From Natranaeroarchaeum aerophilus (lineage in GTDB: Archaea > Halobacteriota > Halobacteria > Halobacteriales > Natronoarchaeaceae): a stretch of DNA of 64,000 nt. Below are positions 25,064 through 31,564 of the stretch, piece by piece (positions within the stretch are counted from its first letter, which is position 1; each line of letters begins with the position of its first letter). The notes beneath the pieces are model-generated. The model saw nothing but the letters and a program-made list of their open reading frames with translations, was not told where the DNA came from and ran no database searches. A program made the translations under genes and the position numbers. The stretch is taken from NCBI RefSeq assembly GCF_023638055.1, contig NZ_JAKRVY010000007.1, positions 62,001-126,000 of the forward strand, given 5' to 3'.

Positions 25064-26098
25064 CTACTCGACCAGCCGCAAGGTCTCGCCCCGATCGGCA
25101 CTCCGACGTGCCGTCTCGACGATCCGGTGTGCCTCCCGACAGAACGCGGGATCGGCTGGCCCCGACGGCTCGGTGTCGGTCTCCAGCAGGTCGATCAGGT
25201 AGGCGACCAGATTCTCGAACCGTTCGGGCAGGGGGGACGGCTCGACGGGGTAGCCCTCCGGCTCCGCCTCGGTCGTGACCCTGATCGGCGCGCTCCGTTC
25301 TCTCGTGCTGATCGCCCCCTCCGTACCGACGATCTCGTAGCCTTTCGGCGGCTGGGGCTGGATCTCCCACGGATCGGTGAGCATCCGCCAGGAGGTCTGA
25401 AACGCCGACAGCCCTTCTTCGAACCGGCAGATCGTCGAGGACTGGACATCGACGTCCATGTCCTCGGGCACGTACGTCTCGGCGGTGGCTTCCGTGGGCA
25501 GGTCGCCACCGCGGAACCACGTCGAGAACGTCGCGCCGTAGCCCAGATAATCCAGCATGGATCCACCGCCAGCACCAGGGTCGTAAAACCAGCTCTCCTC
25601 TGGAGGTGCCCCGGAGTTCCCACCGTAGTACTGGACCTCGATCACGTCGCCGATCGTCCCATCGGTGACCAGCGTCCGGACCTCGTGTAGTACCGGGTCC
25701 CACATGACTGGCCAGTTGAGGACGAACAGCCGGTCGGACTCGTCGACGGCGTCGAGTATTCGATCCCCTCCCGCGAGTGTCGCGGCCAGTGGCTTCTCGA
25801 TGGCAATGTGGACGTCGTACGGCGCAACGCGCTCGACGAACTCGGCGTGTCTGTCATTGCGTGGACAGCCGATCACCACGTCAGGTTCGGTCTCGCTCAG
25901 ACAGATGTCGAGATCGTCGTAGACGTCGCTGTCGGGGATATCGAACTCGCTCACCGCCGCCGACAGCGATCCGGTCGACGTGCTCGAATCCTCGTCGCAC
26001 ACCCCGACGAGTTCCGCGGCTGGATGGGCCGCGACCCAGCCGACGTTTGTGTTCATATGCATCTGATCGAAGTTCGCGCAGGCGAACGTCCACGTCAT
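25064..26098 (-). CDS. Gfo/Idh/MocA family oxidoreductase
   Basis: A 344-residue second dehydrogenase of the same superfamily. The N-terminal Rossmann part reads FACANFDQMHMNTNVGWVA, so the Gly-rich loop is atypical (CANFDQMHM instead of GxGxxA). The catalytic EKPLAATLAGG is at about 99-109, followed by VLNWPVMWDP and the Gly-rich GAGGGSMLDYLGYGA (about 177-191) that carries Asp and the position of the usual His. The odd cofactor loop suggests altered dinucleotide binding. It is convergent with the other oxidoreductase and divergent from the HAD gene (89-nt promoter gap). Confidence 0.85.
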   Translation of the reverse strand: MTWTFACANFDQMHMNTNVGWVAAHPAAELVGVCDEDSSTSTGSLSAAVSEFDIPDSDVYDDLDICLSETEPDVVIGCPRNDRHAEFVERVAPYDVHIAIEKPLAATLAGGDRILDAVDESDRLFVLNWPVMWDPVLHEVRTLVTDGTIGDVIEVQYYGGNSGAPPEESWFYDPGAGGGSMLDYLGYGATFSTWFRGGDLPTEATAETYVPEDMDVDVQSSTICRFEEGLSAFQTSWRMLTDPWEIQPQPPKGYEIVGTEGAISTRERSAPIRVTTEAEPEGYPVEPSPLPERFENLVAYLIDLLETDTEPSGPADPAFCREAHRIVETARRSADRGETLRLVE

Positions 26099-26187
26099 AC
26101 GCTAGCAGTCCGAGCGAGGCGGGAAGAATCTGTGCCCGCCCAACGGCTTGACACGAGGTTTTTGCTCATGAAGACCAACTACTGACT

Positions 26188-26865
26188 GTGGCGAACTTCG
26201 AAGCCGTACTGTTCGATCTCGACGGGACGCTCTGTCGGCGTACACAGGATACCGACGCGCTGTACGCGCGGGTCTTCGAGCGGTCGGGCGAGGATCCGTT
26301 CGGCACCCCTTCCGAGCTCTGGACGGCGCTCTCCGGGCCGCCGGATCACGACGATCCGATCGGGTACTACGGGGCCGGGATCGCCCGGGTTGCCGCACAA
26401 AACGGCCGCTCGGACGCGGACACGCTTGCACTCGCGCGTGAACTGGTCGCGGCGATCGACGACAGCGCGGTCGAGCTGCTTCCGGGGACAGGAGCAGCAC
26501 TCGACGCCGCGGCGGCAGTTGGACGGGTCGGCGTCGTCACGAACGGGCCAGCCGACAGCCAGCGAACGAAACTCGACGCGCTCGGTATCGCCGACCGGTT
26601 CGACACCGTGGTCTGTGCCGCGGAACTCCCCCGGGCGAAGCCCCACGCGCGGCCGTTCGAGCGCGCACTCGATGATCTGGATGTGGCCCCTGACCGCGCG
26701 CTCTACGTTGGCAACTCGCTGGAGTACGATATTGCGGGTGCACAGAACGCGGGACTCGCCGCGGCGTGGCTCCGTGACGAGCAGGGGTCGGGATCGTACG
26801 ACCCGGAGTACACCCTGAACTCGCTGGCCGACCTGCCCGCGGTGCTGGGGGTGACCGATGAATAA
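26188..26865 (+). CDS. HAD family hydrolase (phosphatase-like)
   Basis: A 225-residue HAD phosphatase of subfamily IA. Motif I is LFDLDGTLCR (residues 8-17, with the nucleophile Asp), motif II is the VVTNGPA segment (about 112-118), motif III Lys is in ELPRAKPH (about 146-153), and motif IV is YVGNSLEYDIAGAQNAG (about 172-188). Here the usual GDS is GNS, so one acidic metal ligand differs, but Asp in EYDI remains. It starts with GTG. The 3' end overlaps the next gene by 8 nt, so the two are translated as a pair. Likely a sugar- or nucleotide-phosphate phosphatase. Confidence 0.88.
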   Translation: MANFEAVLFDLDGTLCRRTQDTDALYARVFERSGEDPFGTPSELWTALSGPPDHDDPIGYYGAGIARVAAQNGRSDADTLALARELVAAIDDSAVELLPGTGAALDAAAAVGRVGVVTNGPADSQRTKLDALGIADRFDTVVCAAELPRAKPHARPFERALDDLDVAPDRALYVGNSLEYDIAGAQNAGLAAAWLRDEQGSGSYDPEYTLNSLADLPAVLGVTDE

Positions 26866-27817
26866 ATTGCGGGACGTGTTTGAGACCGAGCCACGGGGTG
26901 CTGCAGCCGAAGCCGCGCTCGGAAGCGTCAAGGAACCGGCGGTCGACGTCGAGCCGATCCACCGCGGCAACCGCAAACGAACCGCGGTCGTCCGCTTCGC
27001 CGAGCGCGGTCCCGTCGTACTACAGGTCTGTGATGAGCGGACGTGGCTCCGGACGGAGGTCGCGCTCCTGTGCGAGATCAGGGAACGAACCTTCGTGCCA
27101 GTTCCGCCGGTGCTCACGGCTGGCTCACACAATGGCGTCGCATACATGCTCACTGCATACGTGGCCGGAGCGGATCTTCACGAGCGATTCACCGGAGTCA
27201 ACGCGGAGACGCGACGTGATCTCGCGTACTGGTTCGGTAAAGCGCTCGGCAGGCTCCACGAGACGTTCGAGTTCGATGGCTATGGGCGACTTCTCCTCTC
27301 TGACGGTGAGTTTACGACCGAACACACGGACTGGAACCGCTGGTTCCGGCAGTACGGTCTTCGAGCCGTTGAGCGGCTCCCCGACGCGTTCGACCCGCTA
27401 CGTGACGATCTGCGCGCACTGTTCGAGGAGATACCGGTGTCGGACGCAGCACCACGACTGTTCCCCTGGGACTTTCGGCCCGGTAACGCGCTCGTCGCCG
27501 ACGGGTCAGTCACCGCCGTGCTCGACTGGGAAGCGCCGCTCGCTGCCCCGCCCGCGCTCTCGGTTGCGAAGTCGGAGTACCTCGTGGCCGACTGGTACGT
27601 CGACGATCCCGACCCGCTCCGCAAGGCGTTCAGGGATGGCTACAGCGCTGTCAGACAGTACCCGTCGGTCCACTCGGCACATCGTGTCGTTGCGATCGCC
27701 GAAAGTGCAGTGGACTCTTGTGGGGTCGTCACTAACCCCCGGTATCCGCCTGTCGGGAGAGGGGACGCCATCGATTTTCATACGGATGCACTGCAGCACA
27801 CACTGTCTGATGACTGA
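26858..27817 (+). CDS. Aminoglycoside phosphotransferase-family kinase
   Basis: A 319-residue protein with the APH/choline-kinase fold. The N-lobe has VVRFAERGPVVLQVCDE-type strands (about 45-61). The catalytic loop is LFPWDFRPGNALV (about 205-217), where families usually have HGDxxxxN; here the first His-Gly is replaced by PW but Asp and Asn remain. The metal-binding DWE follows (AVLDWEAPL, about 224-232). Substrates in this family include small alcohols, sugars and homoserine. It overlaps the HAD gene by 8 nt. Together with the oxidoreductases and transporter it could phosphorylate an imported polyol or sugar; this is inference. Confidence 0.82.
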   Translation: MNKLRDVFETEPRGAAAEAALGSVKEPAVDVEPIHRGNRKRTAVVRFAERGPVVLQVCDERTWLRTEVALLCEIRERTFVPVPPVLTAGSHNGVAYMLTAYVAGADLHERFTGVNAETRRDLAYWFGKALGRLHETFEFDGYGRLLLSDGEFTTEHTDWNRWFRQYGLRAVERLPDAFDPLRDDLRALFEEIPVSDAAPRLFPWDFRPGNALVADGSVTAVLDWEAPLAAPPALSVAKSEYLVADWYVDDPDPLRKAFRDGYSAVRQYPSVHSAHRVVAIAESAVDSCGVVTNPRYPPVGRGDAIDFHTDALQHTLSDD

Positions 27818-27858
27818 CCGGCACAATGGTTACCACGTGAGGACGAACGGATCCTCGC

Positions 27859-28077
27859 ATGTCTCGGCTCCGATGGGTGGTCACCGCACGGCTGCTCTCC
27901 AGCGAGGCGTTCCGGAAGGTTTCGGCGGACCACGTCGCCGAGCGACTGGCCACGCTCGAATACGCCGGGCTGGTCCACCGCGTCGAGACCACCTCCTTCG
28001 AGCTGGCCACTGACGTCGAGCGGTCTCTCGTCGGCAATTTCGACGCCGAGCGTCAACCTCTCCCGCGCCGGGTGTAG
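27859..28077 (+). CDS. Small winged-helix-like protein, possibly a remnant
   Basis: A 72-residue frame with strong G/C preference in third positions, so it is or was coding. The sequence resembles part of a winged-helix domain: SADHVAERLATLEYAGLVHR (helix-turn-helix-like) followed by ETTSFELATDVE (wing). It may be a complete short protein of a haloarchaeal family or the end of a larger regulator; an in-frame stop at 27838-27840 closes off any longer version. The gene lies in a disordered stretch near tRNA-Tyr. Confidence 0.45.
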   Translation: MSRLRWVVTARLLSSEAFRKVSADHVAERLATLEYAGLVHRVETTSFELATDVERSLVGNFDAERQPLPRRV

Positions 28078-28235
28078 CTGTCGCTACGTGACCAAGGAGA
28101 GAGAAAGAGGGCGCGTTGTCGGTCTTCGACTTCGTACTCGAACAGCGTTGCCGACGGGATTTCCGGCGGTTCGACCGTTCTTCCGTTGAAAATGGAGCTG
28201 TTCGCAGGTGTGTACACGATGTAACATTGTAACAT
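28053..28235 (-). CDS. Doubtful 60-residue open frame
   Basis: Middle part TVEPPEIPSATLFEYEVEDR looks protein-like and codon use is GC-rich, but the start codon lies inside a large dyad (28214-28257) and the 3' end overlaps the opposite gene by 25 nt. No family is recognised. Could be a real small protein of a different start or noise. Confidence 0.25.
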   Translation of the reverse strand: MLQCYIVYTPANSSIFNGRTVEPPEIPSATLFEYEVEDRQRALFLSPWSRSDSYTRRGRG

Positions 28236-28257
28236 TGTTTACAACGTCACATCGTGT
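28214..28257. promoter_or_regulatory. 44-bp dyad with ACATTGT half-sites
   Basis: The outer arms ACACGATGT (28214-28222) and ACATCGTGT (28249-28257) are a perfect 9-bp inverted repeat. Inside are two direct ACATTGT units (28224-28230 and 28232-28238) and an inverted near-match ACAACGT (28241-28247). ACATTGT/ACAATGT is the same half-site as in the 11.1-kb palindromes. It lies about 130 nt upstream of the exported hydrolase gene. The gap 28078-28388 shows no other reliable gene. Confidence 0.45.
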
Positions 28258-28388
28258 GATTACCCCCCAACCAGACAGATGGAGTCAGCCCCGGTACCGA
28301 CGGATACTTGTTGGTTCAAAAGTAGCAGTACACTATCACTGAAGAGTCCAGCTCCGATAGCCGATCCACCCTCACGAGACGCCGTCTC

Positions 28389-29201
28389 ATGTTTGCGGCA
28401 GGGGGCACGCTCGGGGTGGCTGGCGGCGGGGCGTTCTATGTCTACGAATCGCTCCAGGGCGACTTCGGGGACCACGCCGCCCCTTTGTCACCGCCTGTCC
28501 TCAGCACGCGTGGAACAGCCACCGACACTGGAGACGCAGGTCCAGTCCGGACCGAGGGGGCGTGGGCGATCGACGATTCGTCGGAGCTGTTCCTATTTGT
28601 CCACGGCTTCGATACCGAGGACGACGCCGCCCGTGATCAAGCGTACGCAACACAGGTCGGGCTCGACGACTTGCGTCCCGCACCGGTGGCCGCCTATAGC
28701 TGGGACAGTGCTGTCAACTGGGACGCGGCGAAACGGAACGCCGACGCGAACGCAGCCCCACTCGCCGACTGGCTGATCGACTGGGACCGAACCGACGGTA
28801 GACCGATCCATCTCGTCGGGTATTCGCTCGGCGCGCGCGTCGTCTGTGAAACGCTTCGCGTACTCGAAGACCACGGCGAGACCGGGGTTCCGGCCTCCGT
28901 GTCGCTTCTCGGGGGGGCCATCCCGTACGACAGCGTCGAGCGTCCCGGCAGATACGGCAGTGCGATCGCTGCAGTCGACGCTCAGGTCACCAACTTCCAC
29001 AGTCGAAACGACCGCGTGCTTGGCTGGGTCTACCGCGTTTCCGACCGGACCCGCGCAGTCGGCCACGGTGGGATCAATACCCCCGACGCCGCTCCAGCGG
29101 GCTACAGGGACGTGGCTGTCACCGAACTCGTCGACGATCACTACTCGTATTTCCAGCCGGGGGAGGGCTGTCTTCCCCAGCTCGTCGAGCAGATCGAATG
29201 A
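28389..29201 (+). CDS. Alpha/beta hydrolase-like exported protein (Tat)
   Basis: At least 270 residues. The core has LFLFVHGFDTEDDAARDQ (about 67-84), VAAYSWDS and the nucleophile elbow GYSLGAR (about 142-148, Ser), with a His near the C-terminal VDDHYSY. Together these fit a lipase-like or DUF726-type alpha/beta hydrolase. In the same frame immediately upstream of the first ATG, codons from 28326 read TITEESSSDSRSTLTRRRLM, which is a typical haloarchaeal twin-arginine leader. No ATG, GTG or TTG precedes it before the stop at 28323-28325. So the real start is probably upstream and non-canonical, or the start codon was lost. The mapped start is therefore a minimum. Confidence 0.72.
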   Translation: MFAAGGTLGVAGGGAFYVYESLQGDFGDHAAPLSPPVLSTRGTATDTGDAGPVRTEGAWAIDDSSELFLFVHGFDTEDDAARDQAYATQVGLDDLRPAPVAAYSWDSAVNWDAAKRNADANAAPLADWLIDWDRTDGRPIHLVGYSLGARVVCETLRVLEDHGETGVPASVSLLGGAIPYDSVERPGRYGSAIAAVDAQVTNFHSRNDRVLGWVYRVSDRTRAVGHGGINTPDAAPAGYRDVAVTELVDDHYSYFQPGEGCLPQLVEQIE

Positions 29202-29499
29202 TTCAGAAAGGACGCAAGTCCGGCCCCCTGTGGTACGGGGTCGTTGCATTCGGCTTCTTTGCGAGAAGGGCGAGCGGTATCACAACCCCGGGTATCAGCC
29301 AGGCCCGCACCGGGTGCTCGCGGCTCGGGATACTCACAGGTCACACAGTCGACGACGTTGTTGTAGTCCGGCGCGACCTCGATGCCGGTACTCGTCGTGA
29401 TCCCCTGCGACCAGTGCCTGACCGTATTGCTTGCCAGTCCTTCCTCCGGTAAGCACAAGAACCAACACTAATATGACAGTTGTTTGCGCAGTTCGGGGC
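29202..29499. other. Unresolved stretch with protein-like frame on the minus strand
   Basis: No reliable gene. On the minus strand an open frame (29141-29458) includes GIEVAPDYNNVVDCVTCEYP with GC-rich third positions and a CxxC pair, suggesting a coding remnant, but it lacks a good start (only TTG) and overlaps the hydrolase end. I treat it as a possible gene fragment. Confidence 0.3.
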
Positions 29500-29709
29500 A
29501 TGCCCTCCGAAGAATCCAGCACCCACAACGACGCAGCGCAAGCACAGATGAACAGGTTGGTCGTACTCATGACCGTTGGGATCTTTACCGGGTTGGTGAT
29601 TGACACGCTTTCTATTTTGCTGGCTATTTTCACTGGGATTGCATTCTGTGTGGTCTACCTGCTCTGGGAAATCTCTGTACACCTCCAGGAGCTTCGATTT
29701 GAGACGTAG
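29500..29709 (+). CDS. Small two-TM membrane protein
   Basis: A 69-residue protein: a polar N-terminus (MPSEESSTHNDAAQAQ) and two adjacent membrane segments (about 20-38, LVVLMTVGIFTGLVIDTLS, and 40-58, LLAIFTGIAFCVVYLLWEI), with a charged end. The ATG at 29500 lies about 26 nt after a TATA-like taatatg (29469-29475), whereas an ATG at 29473 falls inside that element. Function unknown. Confidence 0.55.
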   Translation: MPSEESSTHNDAAQAQMNRLVVLMTVGIFTGLVIDTLSILLAIFTGIAFCVVYLLWEISVHLQELRFET

Positions 29710-29741
29710 TCGCCAACCTCCAGCTGTCGACAGAGAGCCCA

Positions 29742-29876
29742 TCACACCGACCACCCCACGATCGCAACGGTGATCCACGCGAGATTGTTCGCGACGACCA
29801 GGGCGCTCGGGATCACTCCGGCGAGCAAGACGGGCGTCCGACGGCCACGCTCCCGCGTCTCAGTCGGCGGCTGGTA
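29742..29876 (-). pseudogene. Membrane-protein C-terminus without a start (fragment)
   Basis: Open frame with very GC-rich third positions reading ERGRRTPVLLAGVIPSALVV and then NNLAWITVAIVGWSV and a stop: one clear membrane helix and a family-like end. No start codon of normal type is available before stops at its left boundary, and it overlaps the DUF7563-like gene in another frame. I take it for the surviving tail of a small membrane protein. Confidence 0.35.
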
Positions 29877-30004
29877 TCACACTCACGACAGCGGTGGGCG
29901 ACGTGATCCTCGTCACCGAACACCCGCTGGAAGTCCTCCGAGACGTGGGCTCCACAGTTCCGGCAGGTGGCGGACTCGTCGCTCTCGGTGACGAGTTTCA
30001 ACAC
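29813..30004 (-). CDS. DUF7563-like zinc-finger protein
   Basis: A 63-residue protein with two CxxC motifs: ATCRNCGAHVSEDFQRVF (about 13-30) and HRCRECDT (about 37-44). This matches the small haloarchaeal zinc-finger proteins now called DUF7563. Of three possible starts (GTG 30013, GTG 30004, TTG 30001), GTG 30004 is chosen because GGAGGTG (30013-30019 on this strand) is a good Shine-Dalgarno sequence 6-8 nt before it. The C-terminal tail (SVAVGRPSCSPE) runs into the fragment described next to it, so its original end may have been altered. Confidence 0.6.
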   Translation of the reverse strand: MLKLVTESDESATCRNCGAHVSEDFQRVFGDEDHVAHRCRECDTSRRLRRGSVAVGRPSCSPE

Positions 30005-30181
30005 GAGAACCACCTCCGTTTTGCACTGTGAATTTCGCCAGAAGGCGCGGACCCCCGACTGGTTACCAGTTCAAATCCGGATTTTCGCCGCGATTTCGAA
30101 AATCCATATCTCAGATTAGAGGCACTGAGGACAGTGCAAACAGCCGTTTGGCTATCTACTGTGTTTCGGGTAGGAAGTAGG

Positions 30182-30203
30182 TCCGCCCTCCCCGATATTG
30201 AAC
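30182..30203 (-). repeat. tRNA-Tyr 3'-end relic, copy 1
   Basis: The 15 nt TCCGCCCTCCCCGAT are identical to the last 15 nt of the intact tRNA-Tyr (read on the + strand), then ATTGAAC matches TTGAAC with one inserted base. Such 3'-end copies are what integrative elements leave behind at a tRNA attachment site. Confidence 0.6.
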
Positions 30204-30307
30204 AGATGAGAGACGGTCTCGCTCACTTCGTTCGCGAGCGTGCGACTCTCGTGTTCAAATCGGCTCAGGATGGATTTCTCACTGCTCACGTTGTTCGCAG
30301 GAGAAAG

Positions 30308-30410
30308 TCCGCCCTCCCCGATTTAGAACGCCGGAAGACGTGCTCGCTCCGCTGTGCGCGCCTTCCGAGCCCTCGTTCGCTTCGCTCACGAGGACGGGGG
30401 ACAAGTCGAT
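30308..30410 (-). repeat. tRNA-Tyr relic, copy 2, split in two blocks
   Basis: Block one (30308-30329) repeats TCCGCCCTCCCCGATTT plus AGAAC. Block two (30395-30410) repeats CGGGGGACAAGTCGAT, identical to 30463-30478 of the intact gene. The 65 nt between them are unrelated, so this looks like a tRNA-Tyr copy broken by an insertion. Spacing to copy 1 is 126 nt and to the intact gene 135 nt. Confidence 0.55.
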
Positions 30411-30442
30411 GGAGGTCGACTACGATTCGACTCGAAAACCAG

Positions 30443-30516
30443 TCCGCCCTCCCCGATTTGAACGGGGGACAAGTCGATCTACAGTCGACTGCTCTACCAG
30501 TCTGAGCTAAGGGCGG
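30443..30516 (-). tRNA. tRNA-Tyr (GTA anticodon)
   Basis: A 74-nt tRNA on the minus strand with full cloverleaf: acceptor CCGCCCT/AGGGCGG, D stem GCTC/GAGC, anticodon stem GTCGA/TCGAC around CTGTAGA (anticodon GTA), T stem CCCCG/CGGGG around TTCAAAT, and discriminator A. The C1-G72 first pair is a tyrosine identity feature of archaea. No intron, no encoded CCA. Upstream TATA-like elements are near 30547-30562. The region 30010-30440 downstream of it holds only the relic copies. Confidence 0.95.
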
Positions 30517-30651
30517 GCGTGCGATTCTTACTCGTTCGCTGTCGGACTTAAGGGTTATTATCGACTCCCGCTATGCCAGTGGGAACCAGCCGGTGACAGA
30601 CACGCGTCAGACACGTGCGAACGTTGATAAGGGATCGCGACACAGTGACAG

Positions 30652-31170
30652 ATGAGCGGTATGAGCAAGATCACGTTCCGGGCGGACGACGACCTCGTCG
30701 AGGAGATCGAGGCGTTCGACGCCTCGAAAAGCGAGGTGCTACGCGAGGCGCTACGGAGCTACATCGAGGATCACGAGCCAGCAGACAGTGGCACGTCGCC
30801 GGATTCGGACTCGCTGGACGCGCTGGTCGCCGACCGTGTCGACGAGTTGATCGACCGACGGCTGGACGAGCGGTTGGGCCAGCAGTCCACGCCACAGGAC
30901 GTCACAGTGAACGTCTCTATCGAGGACGAGCGCGCGCAATCAGAGCGTAAGACAGAGTCATCAGGGGACGTGACCATCGAACCTGACGACAGGACGTGCA
31001 CTCAGTGCGGCGAGGGGGTGGGCGACGAGCACGTCTACTGCCCGAACTGTGGGGAGAAGGCGTCCAAACGTTCGTTCTGTGAATGTGGTGACGAGCTCCG
31101 TTCGGACTGGGCGTTCTGTCCAGGCTGTGGGCGTCGGACACCGGCTGCAGACGTGCTAGATCCTCGGTAG
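30652..31170 (+). CDS. cdrL: CdrL-like ribbon-helix-helix/zinc-ribbon regulator
   Basis: A 172-residue transcription factor: N-terminal ribbon-helix-helix (SKITFRADDDLVEEIEAFDA... residues 5-42), a helical acidic linker (43-100), then four cysteine pairs forming two zinc ribbons (CTQC 116-119, CPNC 130-133, CEC 143-145, CPGC 156-159). In haloarchaea this long RHH protein lies upstream of cdrS-ftsZ2 and controls them; the order here is the same. The ATG at 30652 lies about 26 nt after a TATA-like gttgataag (30625-30633). It is divergent from tRNA-Tyr. The name comes from synteny plus domain order. Confidence 0.85.
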   Translation: MSGMSKITFRADDDLVEEIEAFDASKSEVLREALRSYIEDHEPADSGTSPDSDSLDALVADRVDELIDRRLDERLGQQSTPQDVTVNVSIEDERAQSERKTESSGDVTIEPDDRTCTQCGEGVGDEHVYCPNCGEKASKRSFCECGDELRSDWAFCPGCGRRTPAADVLDPR

Positions 31171-31205
31171 AGGCTCACACACTGCCGAAGGCGGCGTTTA
31201 CTTCT

Positions 31206-31236
31206 TTGTGTCACAACCGCCGTTACATTTATTATG
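31206..31236 (+). promoter_or_regulatory. cdrS-ftsZ2 promoter with upstream palindrome
   Basis: TTGTG-T-CACAA (31206-31216) is a perfect palindrome directly before an AT-rich TATA region (acatttattatgt, 31224-31236). Transcription would start near 31258, giving a leader of about 125 nt before cdrS, unusual among largely leaderless neighbours. Confidence 0.5.
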
Positions 31237-31259
31237 TATGCCCGTGAGGTTCCAGTCGC

Positions 31260-31368
31260 GTAAGACGGTTGTCTTACACAAAGGGGTGGAACCCCTCACT
31301 CCCGGCGTTGTCGGGTGGCGAGGGCTGTAAGACAGACGAGCGGTATCCACGAGAGACAGCCGTCTTAC
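31260..31368. promoter_or_regulatory. Palindromic GTAAGAC/GTCTTAC cluster in the cdrS leader
   Basis: GTAAGAC-ggtt-GTCTTAC (31260-31277) is a perfect 7-bp inverted repeat at the predicted transcription start. A second pair of the same arms lies at 31327-31333 and 31362-31368. Between them AGGGGT-gga-ACCCCT (31282-31296) can form another hairpin. The arms may be operator half-sites for CdrL or CdrS, or RNA structure. Confidence 0.5.
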
Positions 31369-31385
31369 ACAGGGGAATACAACAT

Positions 31386-31562
31386 ATGGAGCGTGTGACA
31401 CTGCGAATTCCGAAACAGCAGATCGATGCGGTCGAACAGATGGTCGACACCGGCCAGTACCCGAACCGTAGCGAGGCGATTCGGGCGGCTGTCCGGGAGA
31501 TGGTCGACGAACAACAGGAGACCTCCCAGAACTCCAGTAAACGAACCTGGGCGAAGGTGTAG
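31386..31562 (+). CDS. cdrS: CdrS ribbon-helix-helix cell-division regulator
   Basis: A 58-residue ribbon-helix-helix protein: beta strand [10 protein letters not shown], helix 1 [12 protein letters not shown] and helix 2 [16 protein letters not shown], ending in a polar tail. In Halobacterium and Haloferax the same protein is co-transcribed with ftsZ2 and activates it; here only 2 nt separate the two genes. Synteny plus length support the name. Its leader holds repeated palindromic half-sites, suggesting autoregulation. Confidence 0.9.
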   Translation: MERVTLRIPKQQIDAVEQMVDTGQYPNRSEAIRAAVREMVDEQQETSQNSSKRTWAKV

Positions 31563-31564
31563 TT

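Noticed and set aside
29198-29452. Plus-strand 84-residue frame starting at the hydrolase stop (ATGA)
   Set aside because: Coupling looks attractive, but the sequence changes character midway and third-position G/C is stronger on the opposite strand.
30134-30505. Apparent 123-residue protein across the tRNA region
   Set aside because: It runs through the tRNA-Tyr relics and part of the intact tRNA and repeats the motif SALPDLE, which is just the tRNA 3'-end sequence translated.
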